Source of the DNA: RPQJ01 sp963748985 | GTDB taxonomy: Bacteria; Pseudomonadota; Gammaproteobacteria; Steroidobacterales; Steroidobacteraceae | DNA length: 64,000 nt | NCBI GenBank assembly: GCA_963748985.1 | Contig: CAVVKQ010000001.1 | Location: 1-64,000, forward strand | Direction of reading: 5' to 3' | In this document: piece by piece, positions 24,816 through 33,093 of the stretch | Position numbering within the stretch: the first letter of the stretch is position 1 | Layout: the number at the start of each line of letters is the position of its first letter | The notes under the pieces: model-generated | Database searches by the model: none | Told to the model about the DNA's origin: nothing | What the model saw: the letters and a program-made list of their open reading frames with translations, nothing else | Program-made: the position numbers and the translations under genes

Positions 24816-25646
24816 TCAGGTCAGCAGGACTTCAACTCCACGCTCGCGGATTGCCGCCACGCACGCCGGATCGGCATCCGTATCCGTGATCAGCAGGCCA
24901 ACGTCCGTGATCGGTGCGATGACCGACAGATTGCGGCGCAGCAACTTGGAGGAATCCGTGACCGCCACGACCTGGCGCGAGATGCGAATCATCTTGGCGT
25001 TCAACTGCGCTTCGTGCACGTCCGGAGTCATCAATCCCACCTCGGGATCGAGGCTGTCCACGCCCAGGAACAACCGATCCGCCTGCAGCGTGTCCAGGGC
25101 CGCCTCGGCCTGAGGACCGGACATGGAGCCCGAGTTCGCCCGCAGCACACCGCCCGGCAAGATGAGGCGCAGGCGCGGTACATTCGCCAGGATCACGGCG
25201 ACGTTGAGCGCGTTAGTGATCACCGTCAATGAGTCGAAGCGCATCGTCCGCAAGCACTTGGCAATTTCAGCGGTGGTCGTGCCCGAATCGAGGATCACGA
25301 TCTCGCCGTCGCGGATCATGGCTGCCGCCGCCCGGGCAATGCGCATCTTCTCGGCGAGATGCAGCGTCTGTTTTTTCGCGAGGGGTACATCGTCTGAGTC
25401 CCGCACGAGCAGCGCTCCCCCGTGCGTGCGCATGATGGCGCCGGCTGCTTCCAGCGCAGCCAGGTCGCCGCGAATGGTCACCACTGAAGTCTGGAAATGT
25501 TCGGCCAGCTCCGCGACCGAGCATCGCTCGCGCGCCTGCACCATCGACCAGATCTGCCGACGACGCTCCTCAATGGCCAGCCGACCGGAACGGGTGCGCG
25601 CGACCGGTGTGCCTGGAGGCCTGGAGAGTGGATCGTCCTGGCGCAT
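24816..25646 (-). CDS. agaR: DeoR-family regulator, AgaR-like
   Basis: 276 residues from the ATG at 25646; an upstream in-frame extension would run through the operator. N-terminal DeoR winged helix (RRRQIWSMVQARERCSVAELAEHF, TSVVTIRGDLAALEAAGAI, THGGALL) and the C-terminal sugar-phosphate sensing domain (ILDSGTTTAEIA, TVITNALNVA, LPGGVLR, FLGVDSLDPEVGL). The latter matches AgaR/GlcR-type repressors that sense phosphorylated amino sugars. It is divergent from the TonB receptor, with CTTTCG repeats between. It most likely represses the locus to its right, with a GalN-6-phosphate type inducer. Confidence 0.8.
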   Translation of the reverse strand: MRQDDPLSRPPGTPVARTRSGRLAIEERRRQIWSMVQARERCSVAELAEHFQTSVVTIRGDLAALEAAGAIMRTHGGALLVRDSDDVPLAKKQTLHLAEKMRIARAAAAMIRDGEIVILDSGTTTAEIAKCLRTMRFDSLTVITNALNVAVILANVPRLRLILPGGVLRANSGSMSGPQAEAALDTLQADRLFLGVDSLDPEVGLMTPDVHEAQLNAKMIRISRQVVAVTDSSKLLRRNLSVIAPITDVGLLITDTDADPACVAAIRERGVEVLLT

Positions 25647-25665
25647 GAGGTAGTCGAATTCGAAG

Positions 25666-25691
25666 CTTTCGTTTAGCCAATGAAACGAAAG
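25666..25691. promoter_or_regulatory. Operator: CTTTCGTTT inverted repeat
   Basis: Perfect 9-base inverted repeat CTTTCGTTT / AAACGAAAG with an 8-base spacer, 20 bases upstream of the DeoR-type regulator start. The same CTTTCG/CGAAAG core occurs three more times near the TonB receptor (25815-25848). Probable autoregulatory binding site of the AgaR-like protein. Confidence 0.7.
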
Positions 25692-25814
25692 TATACAGGA
25701 ACTGCTTTGTAATACTGAAAGCCTGACCCGTTGGAGATAAGGCCGCGAACTGGATAGCCAACCCATGAATTTAAGTGGGTCAACGAGTCGCGGCTTACGA
25801 ATCCAAATCGAACT

Positions 25815-25848
25815 CGAAAGCATTCGAAAGTTTCTTGTTCTTTCGTTT
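25815..25848. promoter_or_regulatory. Operator: triple CGAAAG/CTTTCG repeats
   Basis: CGAAAG at 25815-25820 and 25825-25830 (direct, 10-base period) and CTTTCGTTT at 25840-25848 in opposite orientation, about 50 bases before the TonB receptor start. It shares its core with the palindrome next to the regulator gene. CTTTC-type repeats are what I recall for AgaR operators. Binding here is inference. Confidence 0.65.
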
Positions 25849-25899
25849 ATCGCGCCCTAAGATCGGCCCACGAAACCTGCCCTGACAAGGAATAGCTGC

Positions 25900-28716
25900 A
25901 TGACTCACCGGAACCGCTGGTATCGCACCTTGTTCGCCATTGTGTTGGGCGCACCCGTCGGGCTTGCAGGTGCGCAAAGCGCGGCGCCAGAGTCGAGCAC
26001 AGCCGCTGACCCCGAAGCTGAACTCGAGGAGATCGTCGTCGTCGGCGTGCGTGCCTCGCTGACGATGTCTCGCGACATCAAGCGCGAATCGTCGGTCGTG
26101 CAGGACTCGATCGTGGCCGAGGACCTCGGCCGGTTCCCCGACGCCAACGTGGCAGACTCGCTGTCGCACATCCCCGGCATCACCCTGCAGCGAACTCGTG
26201 GCGGCGAAGGCCAGTTCATCAACGTGCGCGGTCTCGGTCCCGCATACAGCATCGTGACGCTGAATGACCGCATTCTTGCCACCGACGGCGACGGCCGCGA
26301 GTTCGCATTCGACGTCCTGCCGGCGGAAGTGATCCACGGCGCCGATGTCTACAAGTCGGCCCAGGCGTCGCAGATCGAAGGCAGCATCGGCGGCCTGGTC
26401 AACCTGACCTCCGCCCGTCCGCTGGCGAATCCCGGCAGGCACGCCTCGCTGGCTGCCGAAGGCGATTTCAACGACCTGTCGGAGAACAGCGGTTACAAGT
26501 TCACCGGCGTGTACAGCGACACGTTTGCCGGCGATACGGTCGGCGTACTGGTCTCGGCCGTGTATAGCGACACGGAAGTACGCTCAGATGCAGTGCAGGA
26601 GTTCTACGTTACGCCGGACCAGCCCGGGTCGTTCGATGCCAACGGGGACGGCGAAATCTCGGCAGACGAAAGCGACCTGCTCGGACTCTGCTGCACGAGT
26701 TTCGGTGCGCGTATCCAGCAGCGGGAGCGCAGCGCGATCACCGGCGCAGTGCAGTGGGAACCGACGGACGCGTTGAAGTTCACGCTCGACGGGCTCTTCA
26801 CGCGCCTCGATGCTCCCACCGTCGGCTATCATCAGTCGTATTACGTGGAGGACGCCATCCTCGACGAGTCGACCGGCACGCACCGCTGGAGCAACGTCAG
26901 CATCCGCGACCATTGGGTCACGGACATGACGGTCGCGCAGCTGATCCCCGAAGCCTCCACCGTCACCGAGTATCGGGTCGTCGATACCTCCCAGTTCGGG
27001 TTGAAAGGGGAGTGGCAGGCCACGGATCGGCTCGGGGTCAACGCCGACGTCTATTACTCCAAGTCAGAACGAGATTCGGGCGGCAAGGACACCTGGGTCG
27101 TGTCGGGAGTTGCCGGCGATCACACCGGCCGCGTGCACATGAATAGCAACGCCTTGCCCGACATCAGCGTCACGCTCGAGGACGGGCGCGATCTCGCCAC
27201 CGCACTGGCAGGGCGCGAGCTTGGCGACGCCGATTACGGCCTGCACTACATCGGTCTCTCCGGCACCGACGTCGTCGACGAAGTCACCGGCGCGACGCTT
27301 GCGGGCAAGTTCGATCTCGACTGGCGTTCGCTGACCACGCTCGACTTCGGCGTTTCCAGCACCGTGCGCAAGAAAACCCGCGACACCATCGAGAACGACA
27401 CCAACGGCGGCTCGTGCCAGTACTGCAACATGTACGACACCACCTTCGAAAGCCTGGATTCCGAAGTCGTGCGCACCCTCAGCCTGCCGAATTTCATGCG
27501 CAACGCTGGCGGGCAGCATCCGAACCGGTTCGTCAGCTTCGACGTGCCGAACTACCTCAACGCGCTGCGCGCACTGGACGGCACCGAGTACACGGATGCC
27601 GAAGGCAACGTCCAGGTCTTTGACTCGAGCCTGACGCAGCCGGAGTTCAACCCCGTGCAGTCCTACGACGTCGAGGAAGAAACCACGGCGCTGTACCTGC
27701 AGGCGAATCTGGAGGGCGAGGGCTGGTTTGCGAACGCGGGCCTGCGCTGGATCACCACCGACACAACCGCCAGGACAGCCATCAACCGAATCGTCTCGGT
27801 GGTCGATCCGACCCCCGAGATCCCGACGTCGAGCCCCGACGTTACCTATAGCGAGGCCGAGCCACTCACGCAGAAAGGCAGCTATGACAAGCTGCTGCCT
27901 TCGCTGAACGTCGGCTACTGGGTGCAGCCAGAGCTGCTGGTCAGGTTCGCCGCCTCGCAGGTCATCTCCCGTCCTTCGCTGAACCAGCTGGCGCCGACGG
28001 CGGTCGACAACACGCTGGATCGGACCTTCGCTATCTACTACGACGGCGCCGCCGACCTTGAGCCCACCGAGGCGGACCAGGCCGACCTGTCCGTCGAGTG
28101 GTACTTCGACGACCACTCGATACTCAACGCAGCCCTGTTCTGGAAGGACATCAGCAACTTCATCACTTACGCACTGGACGAGGATGTCGACATCGGTGTT
28201 GTTGGCCAGATCGGCACGCCGCCCGTCGAACAGCCGATCCTCTACGACGTGAGCCATCCGATCAACGGCGACAATGCCGACGTCATGGGTCTGGAACTCG
28301 GTGTCCAGCACTTCTTCGCGAACGGCTTCGGGTTCCGCGCCAGCTACACGTACACGGACACAACCGCATACATCGACGGTGAGGACGTCGGCCAGCTGGA
28401 GGGTGTGTCCGAATCGGCATGGTCTGCAGCGTTGATCTACGAGGACCCGAGCTGGTCCGCGCAGCTCGCGGCCGACTACAGCGGCGATTACGTCGAGGTG
28501 ACGGATGCGGTCGGCGGCCGTTCCCAGATTGCCGACCCGATCACCTGGGTGACTGCCTCGGTCGCCTACAAGCTGAACGACAGCATCACGCTGTCGCTCG
28601 AAGGGCGCAACCTGCTCGACGAGTACTACTGGGCGACGCTCGATCGGGCCGACATTCCGGCCGGATTCGAGACCTGGGGTCGCACATACGTTTTCAGCGT
28701 GATCGCCAGGCTCTGA
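25900..28716 (+). CDS. TonB-dependent outer-membrane receptor
   Basis: 938 residues with AAGGAA before the ATG. Signal peptide ends near VGLAGA. A TonB-box-like EEIVVVG follows, then the plug domain (VVQDSIVAEDLGRFPDANVA, GITLQRTRGGEGQFINVRGL, VYKSAQASQIEGSIGGLVNL) and a 22-strand barrel ending in the terminal aromatic signature TYVFSVIARL. This is the long oligosaccharide-type TonB receptor (IPR010104-like) seen with glycan loci in Xanthomonads and Caulobacter. Residues 246-257 form an EF-hand-like loop in a predicted extracellular segment. Position with the amino-sugar genes suggests import of GalNAc-containing glycans. Confidence 0.9.
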   Translation: MTHRNRWYRTLFAIVLGAPVGLAGAQSAAPESSTAADPEAELEEIVVVGVRASLTMSRDIKRESSVVQDSIVAEDLGRFPDANVADSLSHIPGITLQRTRGGEGQFINVRGLGPAYSIVTLNDRILATDGDGREFAFDVLPAEVIHGADVYKSAQASQIEGSIGGLVNLTSARPLANPGRHASLAAEGDFNDLSENSGYKFTGVYSDTFAGDTVGVLVSAVYSDTEVRSDAVQEFYVTPDQPGSFDANGDGEISADESDLLGLCCTSFGARIQQRERSAITGAVQWEPTDALKFTLDGLFTRLDAPTVGYHQSYYVEDAILDESTGTHRWSNVSIRDHWVTDMTVAQLIPEASTVTEYRVVDTSQFGLKGEWQATDRLGVNADVYYSKSERDSGGKDTWVVSGVAGDHTGRVHMNSNALPDISVTLEDGRDLATALAGRELGDADYGLHYIGLSGTDVVDEVTGATLAGKFDLDWRSLTTLDFGVSSTVRKKTRDTIENDTNGGSCQYCNMYDTTFESLDSEVVRTLSLPNFMRNAGGQHPNRFVSFDVPNYLNALRALDGTEYTDAEGNVQVFDSSLTQPEFNPVQSYDVEEETTALYLQANLEGEGWFANAGLRWITTDTTARTAINRIVSVVDPTPEIPTSSPDVTYSEAEPLTQKGSYDKLLPSLNVGYWVQPELLVRFAASQVISRPSLNQLAPTAVDNTLDRTFAIYYDGAADLEPTEADQADLSVEWYFDDHSILNAALFWKDISNFITYALDEDVDIGVVGQIGTPPVEQPILYDVSHPINGDNADVMGLELGVQHFFANGFGFRASYTYTDTTAYIDGEDVGQLEGVSESAWSAALIYEDPSWSAQLAADYSGDYVEVTDAVGGRSQIADPITWVTASVAYKLNDSITLSLEGRNLLDEYYWATLDRADIPAGFETWGRTYVFSVIARL

Positions 28717-28763
28717 GACCCGGTGTGAGCCGAGTCGTCAAGGAGCGTGCAGCCCACGGCAAT

Positions 28764-29882
28764 TCAGGGTGCGACCGCGCGCGTGCCGAGGAACGCGCGG
28801 TGCGCGTTCTGCCGGTAGATCCGGTCGATCACCGTGCGCGGCAACTGCAAGCCGACGACGTCCGCGTCGATGTCGTCGATGTGCTGGACCGCGTCGGTGG
28901 CCAGGAAGTTCCAATGCGAGACCCAGGTCTGGTGCGCTTCGGCGTTGAACGCGGCGGGTTCGGTGTCCGGTTCGTACGTCAGGTCGCTGCCGTAGAGGAT
29001 GCGGTCCTGGTAGCGGATGAAGAAGTTGCGCACCCTGGCGCGGTCACGGTGCGACTGGTACTGCACTTGCGTCATGCGCGCGGCGAGATCGACGACGGCG
29101 CCCGGGTGCGCGTCGAGAAACTCGCCGAGGCGGTCAACGCTCCACTCGAGGCTCGCAAGGTGCGCACCGATGAAGCGCAGCCCAGGCTGTCGCGCGAGCA
29201 TCCGGTCGCGGGCCTCCATCTGATCCTCATAGGACGGCATCGTGGGCTGCAGGTACATGTGGTACTGCGGATGTTCGCGGAAATAGCTGCGGTCATTCTC
29301 CGTGGTCATCTGCTCGAGCGGCAGCCAGCAGTTACGCGGTTCGCCCTGGTGTCCGATCAGCGGCAGTCCCCGCGATTGGACGTGCTGCAGGACCGCATCG
29401 AACCCGGGGTCATCGATCATGACGAGCTGCCCCTTGGCGTCCCGCACCGACATGCCGATGTTCTTCCAGACCTTGACCGCTACCGCGCCGTGCGCCACCG
29501 ACTCGTCGATGCGCGCATTGACGCTGGTTGCCCAGCCCGGCGCGCCCCAGCCGTCCATTGCGAAGCTCGCAGCGTAATGAAAGTGCGCGGGGTCGAGCCT
29601 GAGCAGGTCTCTTGCCGCTGCTTCCTGCTGCGCGAGCGAAGGAAAATCAGGATAATCGACATTGATCGACAGCAGTTCGAAGCCATCCACCCTGGCCTGT
29701 TCCATAACGGCCGGGGCCGTGTCATTGATGTGCACGTGGGCATCGAATTTCGCGACTGTGCTGAAGTCCTCCGGGCCGTAGTAGTCCGGTGCACGTGGGG
29801 CGCTGCCCGCGCATCCAGCCGTGAGCGCACCGGCCAGGGCCATGGTTGCCGGCCACGTCAGCAAGCAGTGACGCCGATGCAC
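28764..29882 (-). CDS. Lipoprotein amidohydrolase (amidohydrolase 2-like)
   Basis: About 372 residues from the GTG at 29882, chosen because it gives a classical lipoprotein signal (HRRHCLLTWPATMALAGALTAGC, Cys at residue 24); GTG at 29921 or TTG at 29957 are alternatives. TIM-barrel metal-dependent hydrolase: FDAHVHIND metal motif, AVKVWKNIGM, PLIGHQGEP, RFIGAHLASLEW, ILYGSDLTYEP. It is convergent with the TonB receptor and divergent from the glycosidase. Substrate unknown. Its place in a locus lacking a recognisable NagA/AgaA deacetylase makes it a candidate for that step, outside the cytoplasm. This is speculative. Confidence 0.75.
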   Translation of the reverse strand: MHRRHCLLTWPATMALAGALTAGCAGSAPRAPDYYGPEDFSTVAKFDAHVHINDTAPAVMEQARVDGFELLSINVDYPDFPSLAQQEAAARDLLRLDPAHFHYAASFAMDGWGAPGWATSVNARIDESVAHGAVAVKVWKNIGMSVRDAKGQLVMIDDPGFDAVLQHVQSRGLPLIGHQGEPRNCWLPLEQMTTENDRSYFREHPQYHMYLQPTMPSYEDQMEARDRMLARQPGLRFIGAHLASLEWSVDRLGEFLDAHPGAVVDLAARMTQVQYQSHRDRARVRNFFIRYQDRILYGSDLTYEPDTEPAAFNAEAHQTWVSHWNFLATDAVQHIDDIDADVVGLQLPRTVIDRIYRQNAHRAFLGTRAVAP

Positions 29883-30016
29883 GGTACGGTGCAACGATCC
29901 GAAGGTAGGCAAGAGTTTCACGCCTCGTGCAGCGCCCAGCGCGTTCCCGCTATGCAAACAGTATCTGCCACGAATCGCAAGCGCATGCAGACGTCGGGAG
30001 CGGAGAGGGTTCGAGC

Positions 30017-32113
30017 ATGAGCACTTCGGATCATCCTCGCTTCAATCGGCGCGAACTCCTGGGGTTGCTCGGCGGTTCCGCCGCGCTCGGCATCGCAAAG
30101 TGGTCACCGGTCCGCGGCGCAGGCGTGCCTTACCTTGCCGGCGACAGCAGCATGGCGCTGGAATTCGATGCGAGGATGGCTTGTCGCGTCCTGCAACGCG
30201 ACGCGGGTCGGTCCAGGCCACTGACCCAATTCGACGTCAGCGAAACGGTGGTGATCGAAGGGCAGGGCGAGATCGCCGAGTACGCACTGACCGAGGCTCG
30301 CACCGAGCGTGTCCGCGATCCCGCACATGGGTCCGGCTCCAGGCACTTGCTGCGGGGCGTCGCGGATGGCCGCCTCGAGAAGATGGTGCGGGTGACGTTC
30401 TGGGACAACTATCCCGGGATGGCATTTCTCGACGTGAACTTCCGCAACGTCTCAAACGCCGAGATGCAGATCGAGCGCTGGTGCAGCGGTGCCCACCGCC
30501 TCGAGCCGGGCGCGGAGGGCGCCGACTTCTGGAGCTACAGCGGTGCCAGCTACGAAGACCGGCGCGACTGGATTCAGCGGGCGCGGCCTGGCTTTGCACA
30601 ACGCAACTACATGGGAATGAGCGCGTCCGACTACGGCGGCGGCACCCCCGTGGTCGACGTCTGGCGGCGCGATGGCGGCCTGGCCGTGGGTCACGTCGAA
30701 CCCCGGCCCCGGCTGGTCGCGCTGCCGATCGACGTCGCGGCAAACGGCGCGCGAATCGCGGTCGAAAGCGAATCCCCAATGCACCTTCCTGCCGGGCAAT
30801 CCTTCACGACACCGCAGCTCTTCATTGCGACTCATCACGGCGACCATTACGCGACGCTCGTCCGCTATCGCAGGGTGATGTCCGCACAGGGTCTGCGCGC
30901 GCCCGTGCCGGATCCGGCGTGTTACGAGCCCGTCTGGTGCGCCTGGGGATACGAACGTGACTTCGACGTGGCGCAGGTCGTGGCCACGTTGCCGAAGGCA
31001 CACGAGCTGGGCCTCGTCTGGGCCGTGCTCGACGACGGCTGGCAGACGGCCGAGGGCGACTGGTACCTCGACCCGCGCAAGTTCCCGCGCGGCGACGCCG
31101 ACATGATCGCGATGACGAAGGCGGTCCGGGACGCCGGCATGAAGCCGAAGCTGTGGCTGGCCCCGCTGGCGGTCGACCCGGGCACCGATTTGCTGCACGA
31201 CGCCACCGATCTCCTGCTCTTGAACGAAGACGGCTCGGTGCGCGATGTCACCTGGTGGAACAGCTTCTACCTGTGCCCGGCCTACCCGAAGACGATCGAG
31301 CGCAGCGTTGCGCTCGTGCGCAGGATTCTCGGTGAGTGGGGATTCGAAGGCTTGAAACTGGACGGCCAGCACCTGAACGGCGTGCCGCCCTGTTACAACC
31401 CGGCGCACAGGCATGCGCGACCCGAGGAGTCGAGCGAGAAGCTGCAGGACTACTTGCAGGCGATCTACGCCACGGCGATGTCGATCAATCCGCACGCGGT
31501 CGTCGAGTTGTGCCCCTGTGGCACCTCTTACGCATTCCACAACCTTCCGGCCGCGAACCAGACGGTCGCGTCAGATCCGGAGTCCTCGTGGCAGGTACGC
31601 CAGAAGGGCAAGACGCTCAAGGCGCTGATGGGTCCGACGGCGGCCTACGCTGGCGACCACGTCGAACTCAGCGACCACGGCGACGACTTCGCTTCGACGG
31701 TCGGCATCGGCGGCGTCGTGGCGACGAAGTTCACGCTCGTCGCCCACCCCGGACCCGACCCGACCATTGCGCTGACGCCCGAGAAGGAAGCGCGCTGGCG
31801 CCGCTGGATCGCGCTGTATAACGAGCACCGGCTGGCCGAGCACCCGTATCGGGGCGAACTCTACGACATTGGTTTCGATCGGCCGGAAGCACACGTGGTG
31901 GAGAAGGGTGGCCGACTCTATTACGCGTTCTACGCCGAGCGCTGGGACGGCCCGATCGAATTGCGCGGGCTTGGACGCTTCCGTTTTCGCGTCATCGATT
32001 ACTTCAACAACATCCCGCTGGGCGAAGTCACGGCCGCAGCCAATCGACTGAACGTCGCGTTCGAGCGGTTCCTGCTGCTGGAGGCCGTGCCCATGACCGG
32101 AGCCCGCTCTTGA
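30017..32113 (+). CDS. Tat-exported clan-D (GH36/GH27-like) glycosidase
   Basis: 698 residues. N-terminal twin-arginine signal (RFNRRELLGLLGGSAALG). A beta-sandwich domain to about residue 300 is followed by the catalytic barrel (VWAVLDDGWQTAEGDWYLD, KPKLWLAPLAVDPGTDL). Likely nucleophile Asp449 in GLKLDGQHLNG and acid/base Asp520 in VASDPESSW, 71 residues apart as in GH36. The motif VVELCPCGTSYAF replaces the usual ENCSSGG of alpha-galactosidases, so the sugar at the -1 site may differ; an alpha-N-acetylgalactosaminidase fits the locus. Its stop overlaps the TTG start of the permease. Confidence 0.75.
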   Translation: MSTSDHPRFNRRELLGLLGGSAALGIAKWSPVRGAGVPYLAGDSSMALEFDARMACRVLQRDAGRSRPLTQFDVSETVVIEGQGEIAEYALTEARTERVRDPAHGSGSRHLLRGVADGRLEKMVRVTFWDNYPGMAFLDVNFRNVSNAEMQIERWCSGAHRLEPGAEGADFWSYSGASYEDRRDWIQRARPGFAQRNYMGMSASDYGGGTPVVDVWRRDGGLAVGHVEPRPRLVALPIDVAANGARIAVESESPMHLPAGQSFTTPQLFIATHHGDHYATLVRYRRVMSAQGLRAPVPDPACYEPVWCAWGYERDFDVAQVVATLPKAHELGLVWAVLDDGWQTAEGDWYLDPRKFPRGDADMIAMTKAVRDAGMKPKLWLAPLAVDPGTDLLHDATDLLLLNEDGSVRDVTWWNSFYLCPAYPKTIERSVALVRRILGEWGFEGLKLDGQHLNGVPPCYNPAHRHARPEESSEKLQDYLQAIYATAMSINPHAVVELCPCGTSYAFHNLPAANQTVASDPESSWQVRQKGKTLKALMGPTAAYAGDHVELSDHGDDFASTVGIGGVVATKFTLVAHPGPDPTIALTPEKEARWRRWIALYNEHRLAEHPYRGELYDIGFDRPEAHVVEKGGRLYYAFYAERWDGPIELRGLGRFRFRVIDYFNNIPLGEVTAAANRLNVAFERFLLLEAVPMTGARS

Positions 32114-33093
32114 CCGTATCGAATCAGCCATCACACGCCGCAGCCGCTGCGGCATCGCCGGTGCCCCAGCGTGCCTGGTTGCGGTACGCGTTTGCTACCG
32201 TGGCCTTGTGGGGATTCTGGGGGGCATTCGCCGGCCTTTCGGCCCAGCGCGGATTCCCCGACACGCTGGTGTACTGCGTGTGGTCGTTGACCATGATTCC
32301 GCCCGCGCTGTTCGTGCTCGCCCGGGCCGGGTGGAAGATCGACTGTTCGCCGCGGGCCATCGCCTACGGCATGGTGATCGGGTTGCTCGGCGCCGGCGGC
32401 CAGATGATTCTCTTCTACACGCTGACGATCGGGCCTTCGTACCTCGTCTTTCCGATCATTTCGCTGTCGCCGGCCGTGACGATCGTCATGTCGGTCATGC
32501 TGCTCGGCGAGCGCACGACGCGTCTCGGTGCGATCGGCATCGCACTCGCGCTCGCTGCCCTGCCGTTCTTCGACTTCTCGCTGCAGGGCGGCGCCGGCGG
32601 ACAGGTCCTCGGGTGGCTCGCGCTTTCCCTGTTCGTGATGGCCTGCTGGGGTGTGCAGGCCTTCTTCATGAAGCTGGCCAACCGCCACATGAGCGCCGAG
32701 AGCATTTTCTTCTACATGACATTGAGCGGCCTGCTGCTGGCGCCGATCGCCTGGGCCATGACCGATTTCTCCAAACCGGTGAACTGGGGTGCCGACGGTC
32801 CGTACCTCGCTGCCTTGATCCAGGTACTCAATGCACTGGGCGCGCTGCTGCTCGTTTATGCATTCCGCTACGGCAAGGCGATGGTCGTCGCACCGCTCAC
32901 GAACGCAGGCGCGCCGATGATGACGGCGCTGATCGCCCTCGTCATGACAGGCATGCTGCCGGGGCCGCTCAAGCTGCTCGGTATCGTGCTGGCGCTCGCC
33001 GCCGCGGTGCTGCTGTCGCTTGCAGATGAAGGCGCGGACGTGCCCGCACTGGCTGGAACCCGCCCCGGTGACGGGACGACTGGCCTGCGATGA
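32110..33093 (+). CDS. DMT-superfamily (EamA/RhaT-like) permease
   Basis: 327 residues, ten predicted transmembrane helices in two repeats. TTG start at 32110 overlaps the glycosidase stop (TTGA). Segments include VALWGFWGAFAGLSAQRG, AYGMVIGLLGAGGQMILFY, LVFPIISLSPAVTIVMSVML and TNAGAPMMTALIALVMTGM. Similar to sugar-type DMT carriers such as RhaT/GRP. In this locus it would carry the released amino sugar across the inner membrane. Stop overlaps the next ATG (ATGA). Confidence 0.8.
   Translation: MTVSNQPSHAAAAAASPVPQRAWLRYAFATVALWGFWGAFAGLSAQRGFPDTLVYCVWSLTMIPPALFVLARAGWKIDCSPRAIAYGMVIGLLGAGGQMILFYTLTIGPSYLVFPIISLSPAVTIVMSVMLLGERTTRLGAIGIALALAALPFFDFSLQGGAGGQVLGWLALSLFVMACWGVQAFFMKLANRHMSAESIFFYMTLSGLLLAPIAWAMTDFSKPVNWGADGPYLAALIQVLNALGALLLVYAFRYGKAMVVAPLTNAGAPMMTALIALVMTGMLPGPLKLLGIVLALAAAVLLSLADEGADVPALAGTRPGDGTTGLR

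Noticed and set aside
28419..30020. Plus-strand ORF of 533 codons
   Set aside because: Overlaps the end of the TonB receptor and runs antisense through the lipoprotein amidohydrolase. No motifs.
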